A stretch of 64,000 nucleotides of DNA from Candidatus Symbiobacter mobilis CR (GTDB taxonomy: Bacteria > Pseudomonadota > Gammaproteobacteria > Burkholderiales > Burkholderiaceae_C), in the NCBI RefSeq assembly GCF_000477435.1, contig NC_022576.1, forward strand, positions 2,480,001 to 2,544,000. Direction: 5' to 3'. This document shows positions 8,154-16,596 of this stretch, piece by piece. Within the stretch, counting starts at the first letter, position 1; each line of letters starts with the position of its first letter. Made by a program: the position numbers and the translations under genes. Under the pieces are notes generated by a model. The model did not search any database and was not told the DNA's origin. It saw only the letters and a list, made by a program, of their open reading frames with translations.

Positions 8154-9511
8154 CTGGCGATGCAGGCGATGCGTCCGATGTATGCCATACAGGCCATATA
8201 GGCGATCCATGCAGCCCGTTGCGCGCTACGGCGCAGCCCGCCAAGGTAGGTTGCGTGGGTGGGGCCGATGAGGTGGATGGTGTGGATGGCGCCGATGGGT
8301 CACATAGGACAGCTTGGTCAGGTCGGGCAGCGTGGGTAGGTTGGGCAGGCTGGGCGGGGTGCGCGCTGCTGTTCGCGCTGGCGCCATGGCTGCTGGGGGA
8401 AGGGTTGGCGATCCAGCTTGGTATCGCCCTCATCGCCATGCTGGGGATGCATCTGCTGCTGGGGGAAGGGGGGATCGTCCACTTCGGGTACGCGGTGTAC
8501 ACGGGGGCGGGGGCTTTCGTCGCGATCCATGCTTTGCGGGCCATCGAACCCGGCGCGGCGTGGCCGGTGTCGCTCGTTCCCCTTTTTTCGGGGCTGGTCG
8601 TCGCGGTGCTGGCGTGGCCGTTGGGGTGGCTCAGCACGCGCGGAACGCCGTTGACCGGCGCCATGATGACTTTTGGGATGGGCGAACTGCTCTGGGCCTT
8701 TGCCCCTGCCTTTCCGGGCTTTTTTGGCGGGGAAGGCGGAGTGGGCGCGAACCGGGTGACGGGCCTGGCGCCGTGGGGTGTCACGCTGGGGCCGCAAGTG
8801 GAGCTGTACGGTGTCGTTGCCATCTACGCCTTCGTGGCGACCTGGGTGGTCTGGGCGCTGGCGCGTACTCCATGGGGCTATACCCTGCGCGCCGTGCGGG
8901 ACAACCCGCGCCGTGCGGATTTTCTGGGCTGCAACCCGCACGCGGTGCGTTGGCGTGCTTTTGTCGGTGCGTCGTTGTTGGCCGGGGTGTCGGGGGGGCT
9001 GGCCGCGCTGCATTTCGAGCGGGTGACGACCGACAGCCTGGGCACCCCGCGTTCTGCGGCGTTTCTGCTCTTCGCAGTGCTGGGCGGGAGCCGCACGATT
9101 GCCGGGCCGGTATGGGCTGCCGTGCTGATGGTTCTCGCCTTTGTGGTGCTGTCTGCGTGGACGCCAGCCTGGCTTTTGTACGTCGGCCTGCTGTTTGTCG
9201 CGACGGTGCTCTATGCCCCAGGTGGTATCGATGCCTGGGTTGCGCAGTGCAGCAAGGTGGCCGGCTTGCCTGGGGCTGTGCCATGGCTGCTGGCTTGCGC
9301 GGCAGGCGCGTTGCTGTGTGCGATGGGGTTCGTCGCCATGGTGGAGATGGCGTACCACTTGCAGTCCGTTGCGCTGTACGGCCCTGTCGTGCAGGTCATG
9401 GGTATGGCCCTGGATGTGCGTGATGCCGATTGCTGGGTGGGCGCCGTGTGGGTGGGTGCCGTGGGCGCTGGGACGTTGGCCTTGTGCGCCCGGCGCGGTG
9501 GGGCGCGGTGA
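8150..9511 (+). CDS. livM: Branched-chain amino-acid-type ABC permease LivM
   Basis: A 453-residue second permease of the HAAT transporter. Its core matches LivM: an early helix with LAIQLGIALIAMLGMHLLLGEGGIVHFGYAVY, and later TPWGYTLRAVRDNPRRADFLG, the cytoplasmic loop that contacts the ATPase. The start is fixed by the 4-bp overlap with livH. About 65 residues before the first membrane helix are low-complexity (Gly/Ala/Asp/Trp-rich, from imperfect DNA repeats) and unusual for LivM. After the core there is an extra pair of membrane segments (VPWLLACAAGALL and following) seen in some betaproteobacterial members. The stop overlaps the livG start (TGATG). Confidence 0.85.
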   Translation: MTGDAGDASDVCHTGHIGDPCSPLRATAQPAKVGCVGGADEVDGVDGADGSHRTAWSGRAAWVGWAGWAGCALLFALAPWLLGEGLAIQLGIALIAMLGMHLLLGEGGIVHFGYAVYTGAGAFVAIHALRAIEPGAAWPVSLVPLFSGLVVAVLAWPLGWLSTRGTPLTGAMMTFGMGELLWAFAPAFPGFFGGEGGVGANRVTGLAPWGVTLGPQVELYGVVAIYAFVATWVVWALARTPWGYTLRAVRDNPRRADFLGCNPHAVRWRAFVGASLLAGVSGGLAALHFERVTTDSLGTPRSAAFLLFAVLGGSRTIAGPVWAAVLMVLAFVVLSAWTPAWLLYVGLLFVATVLYAPGGIDAWVAQCSKVAGLPGAVPWLLACAAGALLCAMGFVAMVEMAYHLQSVALYGPVVQVMGMALDVRDADCWVGAVWVGAVGAGTLALCARRGGAR

Positions 9512-10251
9512 TGGGCAAGCGGCTGCGTTCTGTATCGGCGTGTGCATCTGCATGTACATCGGCATCTACATCTGCCGCCGCGCTGGAATTGGTGGGCGTA
9601 CACAAGCATTTCGGCGCGGTGCAGGTATTGCGTGGTATCGACCTGTGCGTGCAGCCGGGGGAATGTCTGGCCATCGTCGGCGCCAATGGCGCGGGCAAAA
9701 CCACCTTGCTCGACGTACTCAGTGGGGGCTGTACCCCCAGCGCAGGACGGGTCTTGTTGGACGGAGTGCGTATCGACGGCTTGGCCCCGCACGCAATCCA
9801 CCAGTTGGGGCTGGCGCGCAGCTTTCAGCGCAGCATGGGGTTCGGGCGGCTCAGCGTATGGGACAACCTGCGCTGCGCCGTGATGTGGGGGCTGGGGTAC
9901 CGCTACGCTTGCTGGTTGCCCTTGTCCGCGTTGCGTACCGTGAGCCACAGGGCCAACGAATGGTTGGCGCGGCTGGAATTGGAAGCGTTGCGCAACGACC
10001 CGGTGGCGACATTGCCCTATGCGCAGCGCAGAGCGCTGGAAGTAGGCATGGCGCTGGCAGGCGAAGCGCGGGTGCTGCTGCTCGACGAACCTACCTCCGG
10101 GATGGGGCGCGCGCAAACCTTGCACTTCCTTGCCTTATTGCGCACCTTGACCCAGGGCCGCACCACGATCGTTGTCGAGCACGACATGGATGTCGTTGCC
10201 GCATTGGCCGACAGGGTGGCCGTGTTGGCGGATGGGGTGTTGGCGGGGTGA
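9511..10251 (+). CDS. livG: ABC transporter ATP-binding protein LivG
   Basis: The 246-residue ATPase has Walker A GANGAGKTT, a LivG-style signature region LPYAQRRALEVGMALA in place of LSGGQ, Walker B VLLLDEPTSGM and the switch histidine in VVEHDMDVV. The first 25 residues (Ser/Ala/Cys/Thr-rich) come from a short repeated DNA motif and look like a non-conserved extension. It starts in the TGATG overlap with livM and energises the LivHM permease. The partner ATPase LivF is not downstream: the next gene is convergent pilU, only 12 bp away. LivG may act as a homodimer, or livF lies elsewhere. Confidence 0.88.
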   Translation: MGKRLRSVSACASACTSASTSAAALELVGVHKHFGAVQVLRGIDLCVQPGECLAIVGANGAGKTTLLDVLSGGCTPSAGRVLLDGVRIDGLAPHAIHQLGLARSFQRSMGFGRLSVWDNLRCAVMWGLGYRYACWLPLSALRTVSHRANEWLARLELEALRNDPVATLPYAQRRALEVGMALAGEARVLLLDEPTSGMGRAQTLHFLALLRTLTQGRTTIVVEHDMDVVAALADRVAVLADGVLAG

Positions 10252-10263
10252 TCCGCGCTGCTC

Positions 10264-11400
10264 TCAAATGATGTTCATCGTCTCCGTGCCGGCGCTCAGA
10301 TCCTGCGAGCGGCCGCGCTGGCTGTTGAGCTTGATCTGCAAGCGCAGATCATTGACCGAATCGGCGTTGCGCAAGGCATCTTCATAGGTGATGAGGTTGC
10401 TCTCGTAGGCGTCGAACAGCGCTTGGTCAAAGGTCTGCATGCCGATGTTGCGGCTCTTTTTCATCACTTCCTTGATTTCGGCGACCTGGCCTTTGAAGAT
10501 GAGGTCGGAGACGAGTGGGGAATTGAGCATGATTTCGATGATCGCCACCCGGCCCTTGCCGTCTTGCCGGGGAACGAGCCGCTGCGACACCATGGCACGC
10601 AGGTTCAGCGACAGATCCATCAGCAATTGCGTCCGGCGCTCTTCAGGGAAGAAGTTGATGACGCGGTCGAGTGCCTGGTTGGCGCTGTTGGCGTGGAGCG
10701 TGGCTAGGCACATGTGGCCGGTTTCCGCAAAGGTGACAGCGTGTTCCATGGTTTCCCGGTCGCGAATTTCCCCCATCAGAATCACGTCCGGGGCCTGCCG
10801 CAGCGTGTTTTTGAGCGCTGCGCCCCAGCTTTCGGTATCGATGCCGACTTCACGCTGGGTGATGACGCAGTTTTTGTGCGGGTGGACGAATTCGACCGGA
10901 TCCTCGATCGTGATGATGTGTCCATAGGTCGTTTCGTTGCGCCAGTCGACCATCGCGGCCAGCGTCGTCGATTTGCCCGACCCCGTTGCGCCGACCATGA
11001 TGCACAAGCCACGCTTGGTGTTGACGATGTCTTTGAGAATGGGCGGAAGCTTCAACGTGTCGATCGAAGGCAGCGTCGTCGGGATCGTCCGCAGCACCAT
11101 GCCAACCTTGTTTTGCTGCATGAAGGCGTTGACGCGAAAGCGTCCCAGCCCGGGCGGGGCGATGGCGAAGTTGCATTCCTTGGTGCGCTCGAACTCCGCA
11201 ACCTGCTTGTCGTTCATGATCGACCGCGCGAGCGCGACGGTATGCCCGCCGTTGAGCGGCTGTGGTGATACCTTGGTGACTTTGCCATCGACTTTGATGG
11301 CAGGCGGAAAGTCTGCGGTGAGGAACAGGTCACTGCCCCCGCGCCCCAGCATCAGCTTGAGCAGATCGGTGATAAACGTACTGGCCTGGTCGCGTTCCAT
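10264..11400 (-). CDS. pilU: Type IV pilus retraction ATPase PilU
   Basis: The 378-residue hexameric ATPase of the PilT/PilU class has an N-terminal PAS-like domain (GGSDLFLTADFPPAIKVDGK), Walker A GATGSGKST, an Asp box with Walker B (PDVILMGEIRD), a His box (GHMCLATLHANSA) and a C-terminal extension beyond the PilT core (ending SAGTETMNII) that is typical of PilU. It works with PilT at the inner-membrane base of the type IV pilus to depolymerise pilin during twitching or DNA uptake. pilT lies directly upstream, 51 bp away on the same strand. It ends 12 bp from the convergent livG stop. Confidence 0.93.
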   Translation of the reverse strand: MERDQASTFITDLLKLMLGRGGSDLFLTADFPPAIKVDGKVTKVSPQPLNGGHTVALARSIMNDKQVAEFERTKECNFAIAPPGLGRFRVNAFMQQNKVGMVLRTIPTTLPSIDTLKLPPILKDIVNTKRGLCIMVGATGSGKSTTLAAMVDWRNETTYGHIITIEDPVEFVHPHKNCVITQREVGIDTESWGAALKNTLRQAPDVILMGEIRDRETMEHAVTFAETGHMCLATLHANSANQALDRVINFFPEERRTQLLMDLSLNLRAMVSQRLVPRQDGKGRVAIIEIMLNSPLVSDLIFKGQVAEIKEVMKKSRNIGMQTFDQALFDAYESNLITYEDALRNADSVNDLRLQIKLNSQRGRSQDLSAGTETMNII

Positions 11401-11451
11401 GGTGCTCCTTTTGGGAAATGCTTGGTGGCGGGTGCAGCGTGATTGCAGTGC

Positions 11452-12495
11452 TTAGCCCGGGAAATTCTCGGGAATTTTGGCCTTCGAGCGTGCCTCGGCC
11501 GGGGCGATGACATTGCGCCGGACGAGGTCGGTCAGGTTTTGGTCGAGCGTCTGCATGCCTACGCTATTGCCGGTCTGGATACTGGAGTACATCTGCGCAA
11601 CCTTGGCCTCGCGGATCAGGTTGCGGATCGCGCTCGTTCCCAGCATGATTTCGTGCGCCGCGACGCGCCCTTGGCCATCCTTGGTCTTGCACAGGGTTTG
11701 GGAGATGACCGCTTGCAGGGATTCGGACAACATGGCACGAACCATTTCCTTTTCTTCGGCGGGGAAGACGTCGATGATCCGGTCGATGGTCTTGGCGGCG
11801 CTGGAGGTATGCAGCGTGCCGAACACCAGATGCCCTGTCTCGGCGGCGGTCATGGCCAAGCGGATCGTTTCGAGGTCGCGCATTTCGCCAACGAGGATGG
11901 CGTCGGGGTCTTCGCGCAGGGCGGATTTGAGCGCAGCGGCAAAGCTCATCGTGTGCGGGCCGACTTCGCGCTGGTTGATCAGGCACTTTTTGGAATCGTG
12001 TACGAATTCGATGGGGTCTTCGACCGTGAGGATGTGGCCGTATTCGTTTTCATTGAGGTAGTTCACCATCGCCGCCAAGGTGGTGGACTTGCCCGACCCC
12101 GTCGGGCCTGTAACCAGGACCAACCCGCGCGGGCGCAGCGCCAGCTCGGAAAAGATCTTGGGGCAGTTGAGCTGTTCGAGCGTGAGGATCTTGCTGGGAA
12201 TCGTCCGAAACACCGCGCCTGCCCCCCGGTTCTGGTTGAAGGCGTTGACCCGGAACCGCGCCAGCCCTTCGATTTCGAACGAGAAGTCGATTTCCATGTA
12301 TTCCTCGTAGGTCTTGCGCTGCGAGTCGTTCATGATGTCGTAGACCATCGCGTGGACTTGCTTATGGTCCAGCAAGTCGACATTGATTCGGCGCACGTCG
12401 CCATGTACGCGGATCATGGGCGGCAGCCCGGCGGACAGGTGCAAGTCCGAAGCCTTGTTCTTGACGCTGAATGCCAGCAACTGCGTAATGTCCAT
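11452..12495 (-). CDS. pilT: Type IV pilus retraction ATPase PilT
   Basis: The 347-residue protein starts [20 protein letters not shown], the classic PilT N-terminus. The ATG at 12495 follows a strong GGGAGAAGG ribosome site, so the longer frame to 12507 is not used. Walker A is GPTGSGKST, the Walker B/Asp-box region is [10 protein letters not shown], the His box is [13 protein letters not shown], and an AIRNLIRE motif near the C-terminus is the AIRNLIRE element needed for retraction. It powers pilus retraction and is the first gene of the pilT-pilU pair. The divergent Trm112-like gene begins 60 bp away, so the pilT promoter lies in that gap. Confidence 0.95.
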   Translation of the reverse strand: MDITQLLAFSVKNKASDLHLSAGLPPMIRVHGDVRRINVDLLDHKQVHAMVYDIMNDSQRKTYEEYMEIDFSFEIEGLARFRVNAFNQNRGAGAVFRTIPSKILTLEQLNCPKIFSELALRPRGLVLVTGPTGSGKSTTLAAMVNYLNENEYGHILTVEDPIEFVHDSKKCLINQREVGPHTMSFAAALKSALREDPDAILVGEMRDLETIRLAMTAAETGHLVFGTLHTSSAAKTIDRIIDVFPAEEKEMVRAMLSESLQAVISQTLCKTKDGQGRVAAHEIMLGTSAIRNLIREAKVAQMYSSIQTGNSVGMQTLDQNLTDLVRRNVIAPAEARSKAKIPENFPG

Positions 12496-12555
12496 GCCTT
12501 CTCCCATCGTGGTTGGTTGCGCCGGGGCATTATCTGGCGGGACTATGATTCTTGG

Positions 12556-12762
12556 ATGGAAACCCGACTACTTGATTTGCTGGTGTGCCCGGTCACCAAA
12601 GGCCCCTTGGAATATCGGCGCGAGACGCAGGAATTGGTCTCTCGCAGCGCAAAGCTGGCGTATCCCGTGCGGGACGGCATCCCGATCCTGCTCGAATCCA
12701 GCGCGCGTGCGTTGCGGGAGGAGGAATCCGCGCCATCCAAACGCCCTGAATCACTGCCATGA
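12556..12762 (+). CDS. Trm112/YcaR-family small protein
   Basis: A 68-residue protein: [18 protein letters not shown] followed by [20 protein letters not shown], the pattern of the UPF0434/Trm112 family. Members are small beta-barrel or zinc-ribbon proteins that support methyltransferases or lie beside lipid A/KDO genes. Only the first of the two usual CxxC pairs is represented here, by a single Cys (LVCPVTKG), so zinc binding may be lost. The position just before kdsB is the conserved one in Gram-negative bacteria (lpxK-ycaR-kdsB); lpxK itself is not present here. Confidence 0.85.
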   Translation: METRLLDLLVCPVTKGPLEYRRETQELVSRSAKLAYPVRDGIPILLESSARALREEESAPSKRPESLP

Positions 12763-12803
12763 CTTTGCACAGATGCCCTGCATCAGGAAAGGCCTGGCAG
12801 TTT

Positions 12804-12839
12804 CCCTCACCCCCCATCCCCTCTCCCGCTGGGTGAGGG
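12804..12839. repeat. CCCTCACCC inverted-repeat element
   Basis: Perfect 9-bp arms (CCCTCACCC at 12804-12812, GGGTGAGGG at 12831-12839) surround a pyrimidine-rich loop, between the Trm112-like gene and kdsB. Similar pyrimidine-rich CTCTCCCC tracts follow the HDOD gene near 47778. It resembles the short dispersed intergenic elements common in betaproteobacteria; a transcriptional role is unproven. Confidence 0.5.
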
Positions 12840-12897
12840 GAGCTACCCCGGCACAACCCTGGCACTACCCTGTGTATCTGGAGATATGGAGTAACTC

Positions 12898-13692
12898 ATG
12901 GCATTGACCATCGTCATCCCCGCACGGCTGGCTGCTGTGCGCCTTCCTGAAAAACCCCTGGCGGACATTGGCGGAGCGCCGATGGTTGTTCGCGTAGCGC
13001 AGCGCGTGGCGAGTGTGTGGGCCGGGCGGGCGCGGATCGTCGTGGCTGCGGACCACGACCGCATCCTCGATGTATGTCGGGACTTTGGCGTCGAAGCCTT
13101 GCGTACCGATACGAACCTGACCACTGGAACCGACCGTGTCGCCCAGGCTGCTGCCATGTTGGGGCTGGCGGACGATGACTTTGTCGTCAACGTGCAGGGG
13201 GACGAACCCTTGATCGACCCCACCCTCATCGACGGGGCACTGCAATCGATGAACGACGCCACCCAAGCGTGTGGCGAGCCGGTCTTGATGGGCACCGCAG
13301 CGCACCCCATTGGCACGCTGGCGGACTTTCGCAGCCCAGGCGTCGTCAAGGTCGTCGTCGATGCGCGTTCGCTGGCGCTCTACTTCAGCAGAGCGCAAAT
13401 TGCCTTTGCCCGCGATACCCCGGATGCACTCCCCAACCCAGCGCCGCTACGGCATATCGGCATCTATGCATTCCGCGCAGGGTTCCTGCGGACGTTTTCC
13501 CAGCTCCCCCCCGCACCCATCGAACGCACCGAGTCGTTGGAACAGTTGCGCGTGCTGTGGCACGGCTATCGCATCGCTGTCCACCGCACTGAACTGACCC
13601 CGGAACCGGGGGTAGACACGCCCGAAGACTTGGAGCGCGTGCGCCGCAAGTGGGCGGCGACCTCAACACCCCCGTGCCTTCCATCTACGTAG
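12898..13692 (+). CDS. kdsB: CMP-KDO synthetase (3-deoxy-manno-octulosonate cytidylyltransferase)
   Basis: The 264-residue cytoplasmic enzyme activates KDO with CTP for lipopolysaccharide inner-core synthesis. The N-terminus [30 protein letters not shown] carries the nucleotide-binding signature; other family motifs are [10 protein letters not shown] (Mg-binding Asp), [15 protein letters not shown] and [16 protein letters not shown]. The length equals the family norm (about 250) plus a short tail. The ATG has GGAG about 8 nt upstream. Its last 19 bases overlap the GTG start of a truncated gluQ relic. Confidence 0.95.
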   Translation: MALTIVIPARLAAVRLPEKPLADIGGAPMVVRVAQRVASVWAGRARIVVAADHDRILDVCRDFGVEALRTDTNLTTGTDRVAQAAAMLGLADDDFVVNVQGDEPLIDPTLIDGALQSMNDATQACGEPVLMGTAAHPIGTLADFRSPGVVKVVVDARSLALYFSRAQIAFARDTPDALPNPAPLRHIGIYAFRAGFLRTFSQLPPAPIERTESLEQLRVLWHGYRIAVHRTELTPEPGVDTPEDLERVRRKWAATSTPPCLPST

Positions 13693-13826
13693 GCCGCTTC
13701 CCTCCTTCCCCCACGGGGCCGTTGCACGCAGGTTCCCTTGGCGCCTACTACCCATTCACTACCCAGTACTCCCTATTCCCCACTCTTTTCCTCACCCTGC
13801 GTGGGGTTGGTAACGGCAGGCCCTAG
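13674..13826 (+). pseudogene. gluQ: Truncated gluQ (glutamyl-Q tRNA(Asp) synthetase) relic
   Basis: A GTG at 13674, overlapping the kdsB end, opens a frame reading [20 protein letters not shown], then LGAYY. This is the N-terminal catalytic signature of glutamyl-Q tRNA(Asp) synthetase (and of GltX): RFAPSPTGPLHxGSL, which contains the HIGH-like ATP-binding motif. Homology stops after about 23 codons, and the frame then runs through unrelated sequence (YPFTTQYSLFP) to a stop at 13824-13826, overlapping the gspK 3' end. The family is normally about 290-310 residues. I conclude that the gene was cut by the rearrangement that brought gspK here. Confidence 0.75.
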
Positions 13827-14828
13827 CACCTCTCGGGTGCGGTCGAGCACGCGGATGTGCAGTCCGTCTCGGCGGACGATCGAGGTTTCTTGCACGGTGC
13901 CGGATTCGGTACGCAATTGGCCGGTGATGCCGAAGTAGCGGGAAGACACTGCAAAGTTCGCGCTGTCCAGCGGCGTTGTGCTGCGGAGCTGGGTTTGCGC
14001 ATCCGCCAGAGTGCGAAAGTGCTGTGCAGACCGTGCGCGCCCCGCTGCTGCGGCCTGTGCGGGGTCAAGGTCTGTCAATGCCGCGCCCAGCACGATTTCG
14101 GATGCCGTGTTCAGGTTGAGCGGCGTGCGCACGGGCAGGATGGTGATGAAGGGCCGCAGCATCGCCAGCGTTGCGGGGGACAGCCCCAGCGCACGCAGGT
14201 CTTCGACGCGCCGGGGCTGCAAGGGGGCCACTGCGTTCCCATCAGCACCCTCGCCACTCTCGGCGCTACTGCCGCCACCGCTACTACTGCTACCACCACC
14301 TGCCGTGGCATACGCTGCCTGCAAGCCCAAAAGCATGGCATCCAGCTCTTCGGCGGGCAGCCCCAGTTGGCCAAACAGGCGTTCCCACATTTGCACTTGC
14401 AATGGATCGGGCTGGCCGTTGTGGATCAGATTGCGCACATTCAGCCGCCCTTGCAAATCTTGGATGTACCCGGCCAGGTAGGTGTCTTCCAGGTCGGCTG
14501 CGTCGATCCCTTCGTCGCTGCCGGATTGCGCGGCCAGAAACGTCCCCAGCCGCGCCGAAGCCAGCGGAATGGCCCATGGCTCGGCCAGATGGTCGGCCCC
14601 GCCTTGGCGCGCATCCTCGCGCAGGATCAGTCGCGCCCAATCGAGAGCGCCGGTCAGAATCCATGCCGCCTGCACCCGGTGCCGCCGCGCGGTTTCGACC
14701 TCGACGAGCTGCCACTGCCGCCAAAGCATTGCCGCAGCCATCGTGGCCACCAGCGTCATGACAAGCATTGCCGTCAGAATGGCAGCGCCGCGTTGGGTGG
14801 CGAATCGGGATCTGGCTTGGGCTGGCAT
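13773..14828 (-). CDS. gspK: Type II secretion minor pseudopilin GspK
   Basis: A 351-residue protein with a short leader, then RGAAILTAMLVMTLVATMAAAML, the GspK-type prepilin helix lacking the usual Phe at +1. Two later helix-hairpin-helix-like repeats (LNVRNLI; TPLNLNTASEIVLGAAL) are the family hallmarks. GspK caps the pseudopilus tip with GspI and GspJ. A Ser/Gly-rich run of about 15 residues (GGGSSSSGGGSSAES) sits mid-protein, perhaps as a linker. Its start overlaps the gspJ stop. It is the last gene of gspGHIJK; gspL and gspM, which usually follow, are missing. Confidence 0.9.
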   Translation of the reverse strand: MPAQARSRFATQRGAAILTAMLVMTLVATMAAAMLWRQWQLVEVETARRHRVQAAWILTGALDWARLILREDARQGGADHLAEPWAIPLASARLGTFLAAQSGSDEGIDAADLEDTYLAGYIQDLQGRLNVRNLIHNGQPDPLQVQMWERLFGQLGLPAEELDAMLLGLQAAYATAGGGSSSSGGGSSAESGEGADGNAVAPLQPRRVEDLRALGLSPATLAMLRPFITILPVRTPLNLNTASEIVLGAALTDLDPAQAAAAGRARSAQHFRTLADAQTQLRSTTPLDSANFAVSSRYFGITGQLRTESGTVQETSIVRRDGLHIRVLDRTREVLGPAVTNPTQGEEKSGE

Positions 14829-15514
14829 CACTGCGCCCCTACGGCAGACATCCTTGCCCAGTCCCGCACCAGGGTGCCTGCAAAGGCTTCTCCTTCGGCC
14901 AGCGTCAGCACCAGGCGCACGCCTTCCGGGGTGGCGCTGTGGGGGGTAGTGGGGGAGGATGCTGCGGCTTCCGGCGCCTGGGCGCCTTCGCTGGAGAGGG
15001 GGTTGGTCCAGGCGTTGCCCCGGTAAAAGTAGATTTGCCACGATTCCAGGGCGAGGGTGCGCACCTCGCGCTGGCGGTCTTCCTCCCCGGCGGCGATACC
15101 CCAGGCTTGCGCTTTATCCCAGGCGAGGGCGAGGTCGGAGCGCGTGGCCAGCGGCGGGGACTGCCATCGCATCCAAGCACCGGTGTTGCCCAGGCGGCGC
15201 AACGTCCATGCGACGACGTATACCCCGCCTTCGGGGGGAGGGCCTGCACGCAAGATGCGGAACACCCTGCCATCCCAATCCAGGCTGGGGATGCCCGGCT
15301 GCTCGGTCAGCGCATCAAGGTCTGTGCCCCATTGCGCCAGCGCGGAACCAGCGGCCTGCACGTCTGTGGTGCGCGCACGAAGCTGGGTATCGGCGCGGAC
15401 GAGCGCATCCAGCCCGCGCCAGCTCAACAGCGCGATCAGCGAAAGGATGGTCAGCGCGACGAGCAGTTCGACCAGCGTAAACCCCCGATGGGGCCTTGCG
15501 CATGGGCATTCCAT
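14828..15514 (-). CDS. gspJ: Type II secretion minor pseudopilin GspJ
   Basis: A 228-residue pseudopilin. Prepilin peptidase should cut in RPHRG/FTLVELLVALTILSLIALLSW, with Glu at +5. I took the ATG at 15514, which leaves a short leader; an in-frame ATG at 15565 would give 27 residues before the cleavage site, longer than usual. The C-terminal globular domain carries typical GspJ stretches (RVFRILRAGPPP; WQIYFYRGNAW). It forms the pseudopilus tip complex with GspI and GspK and shares the stop/start overlap with gspK. Confidence 0.9.
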   Translation of the reverse strand: MECPCARPHRGFTLVELLVALTILSLIALLSWRGLDALVRADTQLRARTTDVQAAGSALAQWGTDLDALTEQPGIPSLDWDGRVFRILRAGPPPEGGVYVVAWTLRRLGNTGAWMRWQSPPLATRSDLALAWDKAQAWGIAAGEEDRQREVRTLALESWQIYFYRGNAWTNPLSSEGAQAPEAAASSPTTPHSATPEGVRLVLTLAEGEAFAGTLVRDWARMSAVGAQ

Positions 15515-15569
15515 CAGCCTAGATTCCTCAGTGGGACACGTCGCCAAGAGCGCAATCGGCTGCATGGGA

Positions 15570-15944
15570 TCAAGGGTAGCGGCCGACGATCGTCGTCAAT
15601 CGCCATATCGGGGTGTCGCCGTCGAGCACCGTGGCATCGACCCGGTGGAAATTGGGGTTGGGCGTGGGGTGGACGCCGAGCGAAACGGCCCACTCGCGCC
15701 CGCCCTGTTCGCAGGCTACGGTGCTATCCCCCACGCTGGGCATCTGTTTGGCAAGCCGGATCGCGACGAGTGCGTTGTCCGCGCAGAGTTGCGCGAGTAC
15801 CAGGTCGCCTTGCCGTTGCGCCATGCGTGTCAGTGCGCCGGCGGCCTGCGAACCGGCAACGAGTGCAATGGCGACGATGCCGAGCGCAACCAGCACTTCG
15901 ACGAGGGTGAACCCTCGGGATGGGGCGTGGGGAGCGGTATTCAT
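15570..15944 (-). CDS. gspI: Type II secretion minor pseudopilin GspI
   Basis: The 124-residue product begins with the prepilin peptidase site SRG/FTLVEVLVALGIVAIAL and the hydrophobic helix, followed by the small GspI domain (CADNALVAIRLAKQM). GspI initiates the tip complex with GspJ and GspK. The start codon overlaps the gspH stop by 4 bp, and gspJ begins 55 bp downstream. Confidence 0.92.
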   Translation of the reverse strand: MNTAPHAPSRGFTLVEVLVALGIVAIALVAGSQAAGALTRMAQRQGDLVLAQLCADNALVAIRLAKQMPSVGDSTVACEQGGREWAVSLGVHPTPNPNFHRVDATVLDGDTPIWRLTTIVGRYP

Positions 15945-16498
15945 CGCACGTCGAAAGGGCGTAAGCCGTCGCTGTCCACGTCGATCTGCACGGCTGGCTC
16001 GCTGCGGGAATAGAGCGTGATGCGCTGGGGCGGGAGGATAGGCTCAGGCCCCAGGATCACGGCAGGGAGCGGGGTGTGTGGCGCGGTAGAGGGGCTGGTG
16101 ATGGCATTGTTGAGGGCACTGGTGGGGGCAGCGATGCGTGCGGCGGTGTCGGGGTGCAGCCAATGCCGAGGCAATTCTTGGTCGGCGCGCTCTGCGGGGG
16201 GGAGCCCTTCCCAATGAAAACCCTGCGCGGAAGGTTGCCAGCGTGCTGCTACGCCGCTGAGTTGCGAACGTGCGCGTGCGGATTCGAGCAAGGCTGCGAG
16301 GCGAACGGCCTCTCGCTCGATGCGGTCAGCAGTGCCGTCCCGAACGAGGAACCCCACCGACGCCACGGCAATCGCCATGATCGCGATGACAACAAGCAGT
16401 TCGATCAGCGTAAAGCCTGCAAACGCCAACAGTGGCAGTGGCTGCAAGCCAGATCGGCGCGGCTGGGTGCGGTAGGCACACATCTTGGGGCCTGGCAT
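15941..16498 (-). CDS. gspH: Type II secretion minor pseudopilin GspH
   Basis: About 185 residues. The prepilin site is AFAG/FTLIELLVVIAIMAIAVASVGFLV, then the GspH domain with EREAVRLAALLESARARSQLSG. The start is uncertain: an ATG at 16498 or one at 16483, the latter with AGG about 8 nt upstream; both leave a basic leader. GspH joins the major pseudopilin GspG to the tip complex. Upstream lies an inserted REP-like element and an 18-bp tandem repeat that separate it from gspG. Confidence 0.85.
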   Translation of the reverse strand: MPGPKMCAYRTQPRRSGLQPLPLLAFAGFTLIELLVVIAIMAIAVASVGFLVRDGTADRIEREAVRLAALLESARARSQLSGVAARWQPSAQGFHWEGLPPAERADQELPRHWLHPDTAARIAAPTSALNNAITSPSTAPHTPLPAVILGPEPILPPQRITLYSRSEPAVQIDVDSDGLRPFDVR

Positions 16499-16512
16499 GG
16501 GCAACGGCCGAA

Positions 16513-16535
16513 TCGCGACTGCCGTCGCTCCTACA
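16513..16535 (-). repeat. REP-like element, copy 1
   Basis: A 23-bp sequence that occurs again, perfectly and in the opposite orientation, at 47748-47770. It contains the small dyad GCGAC-GGCA-GTCGC. It lies in the gspG-gspH gap, as expected for REP-type extragenic palindromes. Confidence 0.75.
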
Positions 16536-16570
16536 ACGGAGGGCTGCGATGCAACGGAGAGCTGCGATGC
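16535..16570. repeat. 18-bp tandem direct repeat
   Basis: Two adjacent 18-bp units (AACGGAGGGCTGCGATGC and the same with one G-to-A change) directly follow the REP-like element in the gspG-gspH intergenic gap. The function is unknown. Confidence 0.7.
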
Positions 16571-16596
16571 GCTAGAAATGAAAGCGAATGGAGGCG

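Noticed and set aside
7194..9565. Long minus-strand and alternate-frame open frames over livH/livM
   Set aside because: They are shadows caused by high GC; their translations are Arg/Pro/His-rich with no family signature.
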